DNA from: Halisarca cf. caerulea
Taxonomy: Eukaryota > Porifera > Demospongiae > Chondrillida > Halisarcidae
Length of the DNA: 64,000 nt
NCBI GenBank assembly: GCA_963170055.1
Contig: CAUJGJ010000444.1
Span: forward strand, 5,024,118-5,088,117
Direction: 5' to 3'
Numbering within the stretch: the first letter of the stretch is position 1; the number at the start of each line of letters is the position of its first letter. Positions 14,001 through 26,900 of the stretch are shown here, one piece after another. The notes under the pieces were generated by a model, which did not search any database, had not been told where the DNA came from, and worked only from the letters and a program-made list of their open reading frames with translations. The translations under genes were made by a program, and so were the position numbers.

Positions 14001-16740
14001 AAAACTAACTGAGTAACTTTCATATAAAGCAAATTTCAGCTTAAACAATTATTCCAATGTCTCTTTAAAATGTTAACGTTGCTAATATTAATTTTATCAT
14101 AAGAATAAAATTGGCAAAGTTGCAAATATCTTAAAAACTGACTGAGTAACTTTCATTTAAAGCAAATTTCAGCTTAAACAACTATTCCAATGTCTCTTTA
14201 AAATGTTAGCGTTGCTAAATTTAATTTTATCATAAGAATAAAATTGCCAAAGTTGCAAATATCTTAAATCTAACTGAGTAACTTTCATTTAAAGCAAATT
14301 TCAGCTTAAACAACTATTCCAATGTCTCTTTAAAATGTTAACGTTGCTAAATTTAATTTTATCATAAGAATAAAATTGCCAAAGTTGCAAATATCTTAAA
14401 AACTGACTGAGTAACTTTCATTTAAAGCAAATTTCAGCTTAAACAACTATTCCAATGTCTCTTTAAAATGTTAACGTTGCTAATTTTAATTTTATCATAA
14501 GAATAAAATTGCCAAAGTTGCAAATATCTCAAAAACTGACTGAGTAACTTTCATTTAAAGCAAATTTCAGCTTAAACAACTATTCCAATGTCTCTTTAAA
14601 ATGTTAACGTTGCTAATTTTAATTTTATCATAAGAATAAAATTGCCAAAGTTGCAAATATCTTAAAAACTGACTGAGTAACTTTCATTTAAAGCAAATTT
14701 CAGCTTAAACAACTATTCCAATGTCTCTTTAAAATGTTAGCGTTGCTAAATTTAATTTTATCATAAGAAAAAATTGCCTAAAGTTACAAATATCTTAAAA
14801 ACTGACTGAGTAACTTTCATTTAAAGCAAATTTCAGCTTAAACAACTATTCCAATGTCTCTTTAAAATGTTAACGTTGCTAATTTTAATTTTATCATAAG
14901 AATAAAATTGCCAAAGTTGCAAATATCTCAAAAACTGACTGAGTAACTTTCATTTAAAGCAAATTTCACCTTAAACAACTATTCCAATGTCTCTTTAAAA
15001 TGTTAGCGTTTCTAATTTTAATTTTATCATAAGAATAAAATTGCCAAAGTTGCAAATATCTTAAAAACTGACCGAGTAACTTTCATTTAAAGCAAATTTC
15101 AGCTTAAACAACTATTCCAATGTCTGTTTAAAATGTTAACGCTGCTAATTTTAATTTTATCATAAGAATAAAATTGCCAAAGTTGCAAATATCTTAAAAA
15201 CTAACTGAGTAACTTTCATTTAAAGCAAATTTCAGCTTAAACAATTATTCCAATGTCTCTTTAAAATGTTAGCGTTGCTAAATTTAATTTTATCATAAGA
15301 ATAAAATTGCCAAAGTTGCAAATATCTTAAATCTAACTGAGTAACTTTCATTTAAAGCAAATTTCAGCTTAAACAACTATTCCAATGTCTCTTTAAAATG
15401 TTAACGTTGCTAAATTTAATTTTATCATAAGAATAAAATTGCCAAAGTTGCAAATATCTTAAAAACTGACTGAGTAACTTTCATTTAAAGCAAATTTCAG
15501 CTTAAACAACTATTCCAATGTCTCTTTAAAATGTTAACGTTGCTAATTTTAATTTTATCATAAGAATAAAATTGCCAAAGTTGCAAATATCTCAAAAACT
15601 GACTGAGTAACTTTCATTTAAAGCAAATTTCACCTTAAACAACTATTCCAATGTCTCTTTAAAATGTTAGCGTTGCTAATTTTAATTTTATCATAAGAAT
15701 AAAATTGCCAAAGTTGCAAATATCTTAAAAACTGACCGAGTAACTTTCATTTAAAGCAAATTTCAGCTTAAACAACTATTCCAATGTCTGTTTAAAATGT
15801 TAACGTTGCTAAATTTAATTTTATCATAAGAATAAAATTGGCAAAGTTGCAAATATCTTAAAAACTGACTGAGTAACTTTCATTTAAAGCAAATTTCAGC
15901 TTAAACAACTATTCCAATGTCTCTTTAAAATGTTAGCGTTGCTAAATTTAATTTTATCATAAGAATAAAATTGCCAAAGTTGCAAATATCTTAAATCTAA
16001 CTGAGTAACTTTCATTTAAAGCAAATTTCAGCTTAAACAACTATTCCAATGTCTCTTTAAAATGTTAACGTTGCTAAATTTAATTTTATCATAAGAATAA
16101 AATTGCCAAAGTTGCAAATATCTTAAAAACTGACTGAGTAACTTTCATTTAAAGCAAATTTCAGCTTAAACAACTATTCCAATGTCTCTTTAAAATGTTA
16201 ACGTTGCTAATTTTAATTTTATCATAAGAATAAAATTGCCAAAGTTGCAAATATCTCAAAAACTGACTGAGTAACTTTCATTTAAAGCAAATTTCACCTT
16301 AAACAACTATTCCAATGTCTCTTTAAAATGTTAGCGTTTCTAATTTTAATTTTATCATAACAATAAAATTGCCAAAGTTGCAAATATCTTAAAAACTGAC
16401 CGAGTAACTTTCATTTAAAGCAAATTTCAGCTTAAACAACTATTCCAATGTCTGTTTAAAATGTTAACGTTGCTAAATTTAATTTTATCATAAGAATAAA
16501 ATTGCTAAAGTTGCAAATATCTTAAAAACTAACTGAGTAACTTTCATATAAAGCAAATTTCAGCTTAAACAACTATTCCAATGTTTCTTTAAAATGTTAA
16601 CGTTGCTAATTTTAATTTTATCATAAGAATAAAATTGCCAAAGTTGCAAATATCTTAAAAACTGACTGAGTAACTTTCATTTAAAGCAAATTTCAGCTTA
16701 AACAACTATTCCAATGTCTCTTTAAAATGTTAGCGTTGCT
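11050..16740. repeat. 5.7-kb Sat1 block, copy 1
   Basis: The order of variant monomers here repeats at about 23,950-29,760. From 11,050 to 13,680 the offset is exactly 12,900 bp, supported by rare shared changes: ttaaagacaa (13,095 and 25,995), atcattagaa (12,898 and 25,798) and ttttactttt (11,420 and 24,320). Only two differences were seen in the lines compared: gtaaatttca near 11,750 and taaggttgc near 12,742, both private to this copy. From about 13,980 the offset is 13,032, 132 bp more, so one monomer was gained or lost in the segment near 13,680-13,980. Shared later markers include cataagaaaaaa (14,761 and 27,793) and cataacaata (16,361 and 29,393). Confidence 0.82.
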
Positions 16741-19700
16741 AAATTTAATTTTATCATAAGAAAAAATTGCCTAAAGTTACAAATATCTTAAAAACTGACT
16801 GAGTAACTTTCATTTAAAGCAAATTTCAGCTTAAACAACTATTCCAATGTCTCTTTAAAATGTTAACGTTGCTAATTTTAATTTTATCATAAGAATAAAA
16901 TTGCCAAAGTTGCAAATATCTCAAAAACTGACTGAGTAACTTTCATTTAAAGCAAATTTCACCTTAAACAACTATTCCAATGTCTCTTTAAAATGTTAGC
17001 GTTTCTAATTTTAATTTTATCATAAGAATAAAATTGCCAAAGTTGCAAATATCTTAAAAACTGACCGAGTAACTTTCATTTAAAGCAAATTTCAGCTTAA
17101 ACAACTATTCCAATGTCTGTTTAAAATGTTAACGCTGCTAATTTTAATTTTATCATAAGAATAAAATTGCCAAAGTTGCAAATATCTTAAAAACTAACTG
17201 AGTAACTTTCATTTAAAGCAAATTTCAGCTTAAACAATTATTCCAATGTCTCTTTAAAATGTTAGCGTTGCTAAATTTAATTTTATCATAAGAATAAAAT
17301 TGCCAAAGTTGCAAATATCTTAAATCTAACTGAGTAACTTTCATTTAAAGCAAATTTCAGCTTAAACAACTATTCCAATGTCTCTTTAAAATGTTAACGT
17401 TGCTAAATTTAATTTTATCATAAGAATAAAATTGCCAAAGTTGCAAATATCTTAAAAACTGACTGAGTAACTTTCATTTAAAGCAAATTTCAGCTTAAAC
17501 AACTATTCCAATGTCTCTTTAAAATGTTAACGTTGCTAATTTTAATTTTATCATAAGAATAAAATTGCCAAAGTTGCAAATATCTCAAAAACTGACTGAG
17601 TAACTTTCATTTAAAGCAAATTTCACCTTAAACAACTATTCCAATGTCTCTTTAAAATGTTAGCGTTGCTAATTTTAATTTTATCATAAGAATAAAATTG
17701 CCAAAGTTGCAAATATCTTAAAAACTGACCGAGTAACTTTCATTTAAAGCAAATTTCAGCTTAAACAACTATTCCAATGTCTGTTTAAAATGTTAACGTT
17801 GCTAAATTTAATTTTATCATAAGAATAAAATTGCCAAAGTTGCAAATATCTTAAAAACTGACCGAGTAACTTTCATTTAAAGCAAATTTCAGCTTAAACA
17901 ACTATTCCAATGTCTGTTTAAAATGTTAACGTTGCTAAATTTAATTTTATCATAAGAATAAAATTGCTAAAGTTGCAAATATCTTAAAAACTGACCGAGT
18001 AACTTTCATTTAAAGCAAATTTCAGCTTAAACAACTATTCCAATGTCTGTTTAAAATGTTAACGCTGCTAATTTTAATTTTATCATAAGAATAAAATTGC
18101 CAAAGTTGCAAATATCTTAAAAACTAACTGAGTAACTTTCATTTAAAGCAAATTTCAGCTTAAACAATTATTCCAATGTCTCTTTAAAATGTTAGCGTTG
18201 CTAAATTTAATTTTATCATAAGAATAAAATTGCCAAAGTTGCAAATATCTTAAATCTAACTGAGTAACTTTCATTTAAAGCAAATTTCAGCTTAAACAAC
18301 TATTCCAATGTCTCTTTAAAATGTTAACGTTGCTAAATTTAATTTTATCATAAGAATAAAATTGCCAAAGTTGCAAATATCTTAAAAACTGACTGAGTAA
18401 CTTTCATTTAAAGCAAATTTCAGCTTAAACAACTATTCCAATGTCTCTTTAAAATGTTAACGTTGCTAATTTTAATTTTATCATAAGAATAAAATTGCCA
18501 AAGTTGCAAATATCTCAAAAACTGACTGAGTAACTTTCATTTAAAGCAAATTTCACCTTAAACAACTATTCCAATGTCTCTTTAAAATGTTAGCGTTGCT
18601 AATTTTAATTTTATCATAAGAATAAAATTGCCAAAGTTGCAAATATCTTAAAAACTGACCGAGTAACTTTCATTTAAAGCAAATTTCAGCTTAAACAACT
18701 ATTCCAATGTCTGTTTAAAATGTTAACGTTGCTAAATTTAATTTTATCATAAGAATAAAATTGGCAAAGTTGCAAATATCTTAAAAACTGACTGAGTAAC
18801 TTTCATTTAAAGCAAATTTCAGCTTAAACAACTATTCCAATGTCTCTTTAAAATGTTAGCGTTGCTAAATTTAATTTTATCATAAGAATAAAATTGCCAA
18901 AGTTGCAAATATCTTAAATCTAACTGAGTAACTTTCATTTAAAGCAAATTTCAGCTTAAACAACTATTCCAATGTCTCTTTAAAATGTTAACGTTGCTAA
19001 ATTTAATTTTATCATAAGAATAAAATTGCCAAAGTTGCAAATATCTTAAAAACTGACTGAGTAACTTTCATTTAAAGCAAATTTCAGCTTAAACAACTAT
19101 TCCAATGTCTCTTTAAAATGTTAACGTTGCTAATTTTAATTTTATCATAAGAATAAAATTGCCAAAGTTGCAAATATCTCAAAAACTGACTGAGTAACTT
19201 TCATTTAAAGCAAATTTCACCTTAAACAACTATTCCAATGTCTCTTTAAAATGTTAGCGTTTCTAATTTTAATTTTATCATAACAATAAAATTGCCAAAG
19301 TTGCAAATATCTTAAAAACTGACCGAGTAACTTTCATTTAAAGCAAATTTCAGCTTAAACAACTATTCCAATGTCTGTTTAAAATGTTAACGTTGCTAAA
19401 TTTAATTTTATCATAAGAATAAAATTGCTAAAGTTGCAAATATCTTAAAAACTAACTGAGTAACTTTCATATAAAGCAAATTTCAGCTTAAACAACTATT
19501 CCAATGTTTCTTTAAAATGTTAACGTTGCTAAATTTAATTTTATCATAAGAATAAAATTGCCAAAGTTGCAAATATCTTAAAAACTGACTGAGTAACTTT
19601 CATTTAAAGCAAATTTCAGCTTAAACAACTATTCCAATGTCTCTTTAAAATGTTAACGTTGCTAATTTTAATTTTATCATAAGAATAAAATTACTAAAGT

Positions 19701-19944
19701 TGCAAATATCTTAAAAACTAACTGAGTAACTTTCATTTAAAGCAAATTTCAGCTTAAACAACTATTCCAATGTCTTTTTAAAATGTTAACGTTGCTAAAT
19801 TTAATTTTATCATAAGAATAAAATTACCAAAGTTGCAAATATCTTAAAAACTGACTGAGTAACTTTCATTTAAAGCAAATTTCAGCTTAAACAACTATTC
19901 CAATGTCTCTTTAAAATGTTAACGTTGCTAAATTTAATTTTATC
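16357..19944. repeat. 3,588-bp tandem duplication, copy A (27 monomers)
   Basis: This block is followed directly by a second copy at +3,588 bp. Matching marker pairs are cataagaaaaaa 16,754/20,342; aacgctgct 17,131/20,719; the second aacgctgct 18,061/21,649; gcgtttctaa 19,258/22,846; and attactaaag 19,690/23,278. I compared most lines at this offset and saw no difference. The left breakpoint lies between the taatttt/taaattt difference near 16,345 and the cataacaata variant at 16,361. The junction is inside a monomer and keeps the 133-bp register, which is expected for unequal crossing-over between misaligned copies. Confidence 0.85.
17038..18763. repeat. 7-monomer (930-bp) tandem duplication nested in copy A
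   Basis: The rare aacgctgct variant at 17,131 recurs at 18,061, exactly 930 bp later, and the surrounding monomer order (gaccgag with gtctgttt, then caattatt, then aaatctaac, then ctcaaaaac with caccttaaac) recurs with it. The match begins after a gccaaag/gctaaag difference (17,037 versus 17,967) and ends at a gccaaag/ggcaaag difference near 18,764. The same 930-bp pair is inside copy B (20,719 and 21,649), so it arose before the 3,588-bp duplication. The related block near 28,150-28,900 lacks it. Confidence 0.8.
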
Positions 19945-22900
19945 ATAACAATAAAATTGCCAAAGTTGCAAATATCTTAAAAACTGACCGAGTAACTTTC
20001 ATTTAAAGCAAATTTCAGCTTAAACAACTATTCCAATGTCTGTTTAAAATGTTAACGTTGCTAAATTTAATTTTATCATAAGAATAAAATTGCTAAAGTT
20101 GCAAATATCTTAAAAACTAACTGAGTAACTTTCATATAAAGCAAATTTCAGCTTAAACAACTATTCCAATGTTTCTTTAAAATGTTAACGTTGCTAATTT
20201 TAATTTTATCATAAGAATAAAATTGCCAAAGTTGCAAATATCTTAAAAACTGACTGAGTAACTTTCATTTAAAGCAAATTTCAGCTTAAACAACTATTCC
20301 AATGTCTCTTTAAAATGTTAGCGTTGCTAAATTTAATTTTATCATAAGAAAAAATTGCCTAAAGTTACAAATATCTTAAAAACTGACTGAGTAACTTTCA
20401 TTTAAAGCAAATTTCAGCTTAAACAACTATTCCAATGTCTCTTTAAAATGTTAACGTTGCTAATTTTAATTTTATCATAAGAATAAAATTGCCAAAGTTG
20501 CAAATATCTCAAAAACTGACTGAGTAACTTTCATTTAAAGCAAATTTCACCTTAAACAACTATTCCAATGTCTCTTTAAAATGTTAGCGTTTCTAATTTT
20601 AATTTTATCATAAGAATAAAATTGCCAAAGTTGCAAATATCTTAAAAACTGACCGAGTAACTTTCATTTAAAGCAAATTTCAGCTTAAACAACTATTCCA
20701 ATGTCTGTTTAAAATGTTAACGCTGCTAATTTTAATTTTATCATAAGAATAAAATTGCCAAAGTTGCAAATATCTTAAAAACTAACTGAGTAACTTTCAT
20801 TTAAAGCAAATTTCAGCTTAAACAATTATTCCAATGTCTCTTTAAAATGTTAGCGTTGCTAAATTTAATTTTATCATAAGAATAAAATTGCCAAAGTTGC
20901 AAATATCTTAAATCTAACTGAGTAACTTTCATTTAAAGCAAATTTCAGCTTAAACAACTATTCCAATGTCTCTTTAAAATGTTAACGTTGCTAAATTTAA
21001 TTTTATCATAAGAATAAAATTGCCAAAGTTGCAAATATCTTAAAAACTGACTGAGTAACTTTCATTTAAAGCAAATTTCAGCTTAAACAACTATTCCAAT
21101 GTCTCTTTAAAATGTTAACGTTGCTAATTTTAATTTTATCATAAGAATAAAATTGCCAAAGTTGCAAATATCTCAAAAACTGACTGAGTAACTTTCATTT
21201 AAAGCAAATTTCACCTTAAACAACTATTCCAATGTCTCTTTAAAATGTTAGCGTTGCTAATTTTAATTTTATCATAAGAATAAAATTGCCAAAGTTGCAA
21301 ATATCTTAAAAACTGACCGAGTAACTTTCATTTAAAGCAAATTTCAGCTTAAACAACTATTCCAATGTCTGTTTAAAATGTTAACGTTGCTAAATTTAAT
21401 TTTATCATAAGAATAAAATTGCCAAAGTTGCAAATATCTTAAAAACTGACCGAGTAACTTTCATTTAAAGCAAATTTCAGCTTAAACAACTATTCCAATG
21501 TCTGTTTAAAATGTTAACGTTGCTAAATTTAATTTTATCATAAGAATAAAATTGCTAAAGTTGCAAATATCTTAAAAACTGACCGAGTAACTTTCATTTA
21601 AAGCAAATTTCAGCTTAAACAACTATTCCAATGTCTGTTTAAAATGTTAACGCTGCTAATTTTAATTTTATCATAAGAATAAAATTGCCAAAGTTGCAAA
21701 TATCTTAAAAACTAACTGAGTAACTTTCATTTAAAGCAAATTTCAGCTTAAACAATTATTCCAATGTCTCTTTAAAATGTTAGCGTTGCTAAATTTAATT
21801 TTATCATAAGAATAAAATTGCCAAAGTTGCAAATATCTTAAATCTAACTGAGTAACTTTCATTTAAAGCAAATTTCAGCTTAAACAACTATTCCAATGTC
21901 TCTTTAAAATGTTAACGTTGCTAAATTTAATTTTATCATAAGAATAAAATTGCCAAAGTTGCAAATATCTTAAAAACTGACTGAGTAACTTTCATTTAAA
22001 GCAAATTTCAGCTTAAACAACTATTCCAATGTCTCTTTAAAATGTTAACGTTGCTAATTTTAATTTTATCATAAGAATAAAATTGCCAAAGTTGCAAATA
22101 TCTCAAAAACTGACTGAGTAACTTTCATTTAAAGCAAATTTCACCTTAAACAACTATTCCAATGTCTCTTTAAAATGTTAGCGTTGCTAATTTTAATTTT
22201 ATCATAAGAATAAAATTGCCAAAGTTGCAAATATCTTAAAAACTGACCGAGTAACTTTCATTTAAAGCAAATTTCAGCTTAAACAACTATTCCAATGTCT
22301 GTTTAAAATGTTAACGTTGCTAAATTTAATTTTATCATAAGAATAAAATTGGCAAAGTTGCAAATATCTTAAAAACTGACTGAGTAACTTTCATTTAAAG
22401 CAAATTTCAGCTTAAACAACTATTCCAATGTCTCTTTAAAATGTTAGCGTTGCTAAATTTAATTTTATCATAAGAATAAAATTGCCAAAGTTGCAAATAT
22501 CTTAAATCTAACTGAGTAACTTTCATTTAAAGCAAATTTCAGCTTAAACAACTATTCCAATGTCTCTTTAAAATGTTAACGTTGCTAAATTTAATTTTAT
22601 CATAAGAATAAAATTGCCAAAGTTGCAAATATCTTAAAAACTGACTGAGTAACTTTCATTTAAAGCAAATTTCAGCTTAAACAACTATTCCAATGTCTCT
22701 TTAAAATGTTAACGTTGCTAATTTTAATTTTATCATAAGAATAAAATTGCCAAAGTTGCAAATATCTCAAAAACTGACTGAGTAACTTTCATTTAAAGCA
22801 AATTTCACCTTAAACAACTATTCCAATGTCTCTTTAAAATGTTAGCGTTTCTAATTTTAATTTTATCATAACAATAAAATTGCCAAAGTTGCAAATATCT

Positions 22901-23532
22901 TAAAAACTGACCGAGTAACTTTCATTTAAAGCAAATTTCAGCTTAAACAACTATTCCAATGTCTGTTTAAAATGTTAACGTTGCTAAATTTAATTTTATC
23001 ATAAGAATAAAATTGCTAAAGTTGCAAATATCTTAAAAACTAACTGAGTAACTTTCATATAAAGCAAATTTCAGCTTAAACAACTATTCCAATGTTTCTT
23101 TAAAATGTTAACGTTGCTAAATTTAATTTTATCATAAGAATAAAATTGCCAAAGTTGCAAATATCTTAAAAACTGACTGAGTAACTTTCATTTAAAGCAA
23201 ATTTCAGCTTAAACAACTATTCCAATGTCTCTTTAAAATGTTAACGTTGCTAATTTTAATTTTATCATAAGAATAAAATTACTAAAGTTGCAAATATCTT
23301 AAAAACTAACTGAGTAACTTTCATTTAAAGCAAATTTCAGCTTAAACAACTATTCCAATGTCTTTTTAAAATGTTAACGTTGCTAAATTTAATTTTATCA
23401 TAAGAATAAAATTACCAAAGTTGCAAATATCTTAAAAACTGACTGAGTAACTTTCATTTAAAGCAAATTTCAGCTTAAACAACTATTCCAATGTCTCTTT
23501 AAAATGTTAACGTTGCTAAATTTAATTTTATC
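19945..23532. repeat. 3,588-bp tandem duplication, copy B
   Basis: This is the second copy of the 27-monomer block at 16,357-19,944, with no difference seen in the lines compared. It ends where cataagaata plus a gcctaaag monomer replaces the cataacaata variant, near 23,533. That pins the duplicated unit to one period and no more. The join at about 19,944 creates a hybrid monomer: its first part has the gctaaatttaat form and its end has the cataacaata form, a combination not found at 16,361. Confidence 0.85.
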
Positions 23533-23949
23533 ATAAGAATAAAATTGCCTAAAGTTACAAATATCTTAAAAACTGACTGAGTAACTTTCATTTAAAGCAA
23601 ATTTCAGCTTAAACAACTATTCCAATGTCTCTTTAAAATGTTAACGTTGCTAATTTTAATTTTATCATAAGAATAAAATTGCCAAAGTTGCAAATATCTC
23701 AAAAACTGACTGAGTAACTTTCATTTAAAGCAAATTTCAGCTTAAACAACTATTCCAATGTCTCTTTAAAATGTTAACGTTGCTAAATTTAATTTTATCA
23801 TAAGAATAAAATTGCCAAAGTTGCAAATATCTTAAAAACTAACTGAGTAACTTTCATTTAAAGCAAATTTCAGCTTAAACAACTATTCCAATGTCTCTTT
23901 AAAATGTTAACGTTGCTAATTTTAATTTTATCATAAGAATAAAATTGCT

Positions 23950-26900
23950 AAAGTTGCAAATATCTTAAAAACTGACTGAGTAACTTTCATTTAAAGCAAA
24001 TTTCAGCTTAAACAACTATTCCAATGTCTCTTTAAAATGTTAACGTTGCTAAATTTAATTTTATCATAAGAATAAAATTGCCTAAAGTTACAAATATCTT
24101 AAAAACTGACTGAGTAACTTTCATTTAAAGCAAATTTCAGCTTAAACAACTATTCCAATGTCTCTTTAAAATGTTAACGTTGCTAATTTTAATTTTATCA
24201 TAAGAATAAAATTGCCAAAGTTGCAAATATCTCAAAAACTGACTGAGTAACTTTCATTTAAAGCAAATTTCAGCTTAAACAACTATTCCAATGTCTCTTT
24301 AAAATGTTAACGTTGCTAATTTTACTTTTATCATAAGAATAAAATTGCTAAAGTTGCAAATATCTTAAAAACTGACTGAGTAACTTTCATTTAAAGCAAA
24401 TTTCAGCTTAAACAACTATTCCAATGTCTCTTTAAAATGTTAGCGTTGCTAAATTTAATTTTATCATAAGAATAAAATTGCCTAAAGTTACAAATATCTT
24501 AAAAACTGACTGAGTAACTTTCATTTAAAGCAAATTTCAGCTTAAAGAACTATTCCAATGTCTCTTTAAAATGTTAACGTTGCTAAATTTAATTTTATCA
24601 TAAGAATAAAATTGGCAAAGTTGCAAATATCTTAAAAACTGACTGAGTAACTTTCATTTAAAGCAAATTTCAGCTTAAACAACTATTCCAATGTCTCTTT
24701 AAAATGTTAACGTTGCTAAATTTAATTTTATCATAAGAATAAAATTGCCTAAAGTTACAAATATCTTAAAAACTGACTGAGTAACTTTCATTTAAAGCAA
24801 ATTTCAGCTTAAACAACTATTCCAATGTCTCTTTAAAATGTTAACGTTGCTAATTTTAATTTTATCATAAGAATAAAATTGCCAAAGTTGCAAATATCTC
24901 AAAAACTGACTGAGTAACTTTCATTTAAAGCAAATTTCAGCTTAAACAACTATTCCAATGTCTCTTTAAAATGTTAACGTTGCTAAATTTAATTTTATCA
25001 TAAGAATAAAATTGCCAAAGTTGCAAATATCTTAAAAACTAACTGAGTAACTTTCATTTAAAGCAAATTTCAGCTTAAACAACTATTCCAATGTCTCTTT
25101 AAAATGTTAACGTTGCTAATTTTAATTTTATCATAAGAATAAAATTGCTAAAGTTGCAAATATCTTAAAAACTGACTGAGTAACTTTCATTTAAAGCAAA
25201 TTTCAGCTTAAACAACTATTCCAATGTCTCTTTAAAATGTTAACGTTGCTAAATTTAATTTTATCATAAGAATAAAATTGCCAAAGTTGCAAATATCTTA
25301 AAAACTAACTGAGTAACTTTCATTTAAAGCAAATTTCAGCTTAAACAACTATTCCAATGTCTCTTTAAAATGTTAACGTTGCTAATTTTACTTTTATCAT
25401 AAGAATAAAATTGCTAAAGTTGCAAATATCTTAAAAACTGACTGAGTAACTTTCATTTAAAGCAAATTTCAGCTTAAACAACTATTCCAATGTCTCTTTA
25501 AAATGTTAGCGTTGCTAAATTTAATTTTATCATAAGAATAAAATTGCCTAAAGTTACAAATATCTTAAAAACTGACTGAGTAACTTTCATTTAAAGCAAA
25601 TTTCAGCTTAAAGAACTATTCCAATGTCTCTTTAAAATGTTAACGTTGCTAAATTTAATTTTATCATAAGAATAAAATTGGCAAAGTTGCAAATATCTTA
25701 AAAACTGACTGAGTAACTTTCATTTAAAGCAAATTTCAGCTTAAACAACTATTCCAATGTCTCTTTAAAATGTTAACGTTGCTAAATTTAATTTTATCAT
25801 TAGAATAAAATTGCCTAAAGTTACAAATATCTTAAAAACTGACTGAGTAACTTTCATTTAAAGCAAATTTCAGCTTAAACAACTATTCCAATGTCTCTTT
25901 AAAATGTTAACGTTGCTAATTTTAATTTTATCATAAGAATAAAATTGCCAAAGTTGCAAATATCTCAAAAACTGACTGAGTAACTTTCATTTAAAGACAA
26001 TTTCAGCTTAAACAACTATTCCAATGTCTCTTTAAAATGTTAACGTTGCTAAATTTAATTTTATCATAAGAATAAAATTGCCAAAGTTGCAAATATCTTA
26101 AAAACTAACTGAGTAACTTTCATTTAAAGCAAATTTCAGCTTAAACAACTATTCCAATGTCTCTTTAAAATGTTAACGTTGCTAATTTTAATTTTATCAT
26201 AAGAATAAAATTGCTAAAGTTGCAAATATCTTAAAAACTGACTGAGTAACTTTCATTTAAAGCAAATTTCAGCTTAAACAACTATTCCAATGTCTCTTTA
26301 AAATGTTAGCGTTGCTAAATTTAATTTTATCATAAGAATAAAATTGCCTAAAGTTACAAATATCTTAAAAACTGACTGAGTAACTTTCATTTAAAGCAAA
26401 TTTCAGCTTAAAGAACTATTCCAATGTCTCTTTAAAATGTTAACGTTGCTAATTTTAATTTTATCATAAGAATAAAATTGCTAAAGTTGCAAATATCTGA
26501 AAAACTGACTGAGTAACTTTCATTTAAAGCAAATTTCAGCTTAAACAACTATTCCAATGTCTCTTTAAAATGTTAGCGTTGCTAATTTTAATTTTATCAT
26601 AAGAATAAAATTGCCAAAGTTGCAAATATCTAAAAAACTGACTGAGTAACTTTCATTTAAAGCAAATTTCAGCTTAAACAACTATTCCAATGTCTCTTTA
26701 AAATGTTAGCGTTGCTAATTTTAATTTTATCATAAGAATAAAATTGCCAAAGTTGCAAATATCTTAAAAACTGACTGAGTAACTTTCATTTAAAGCAAAT
26801 TTCAGCTTAAACAACTATTCCAATGTCTGTTTAAAATGTTAACGTTGCTAATTTTAATTTTATCATAAGAATAAAATTGCCAAAGTTGCAAATATCTTAA

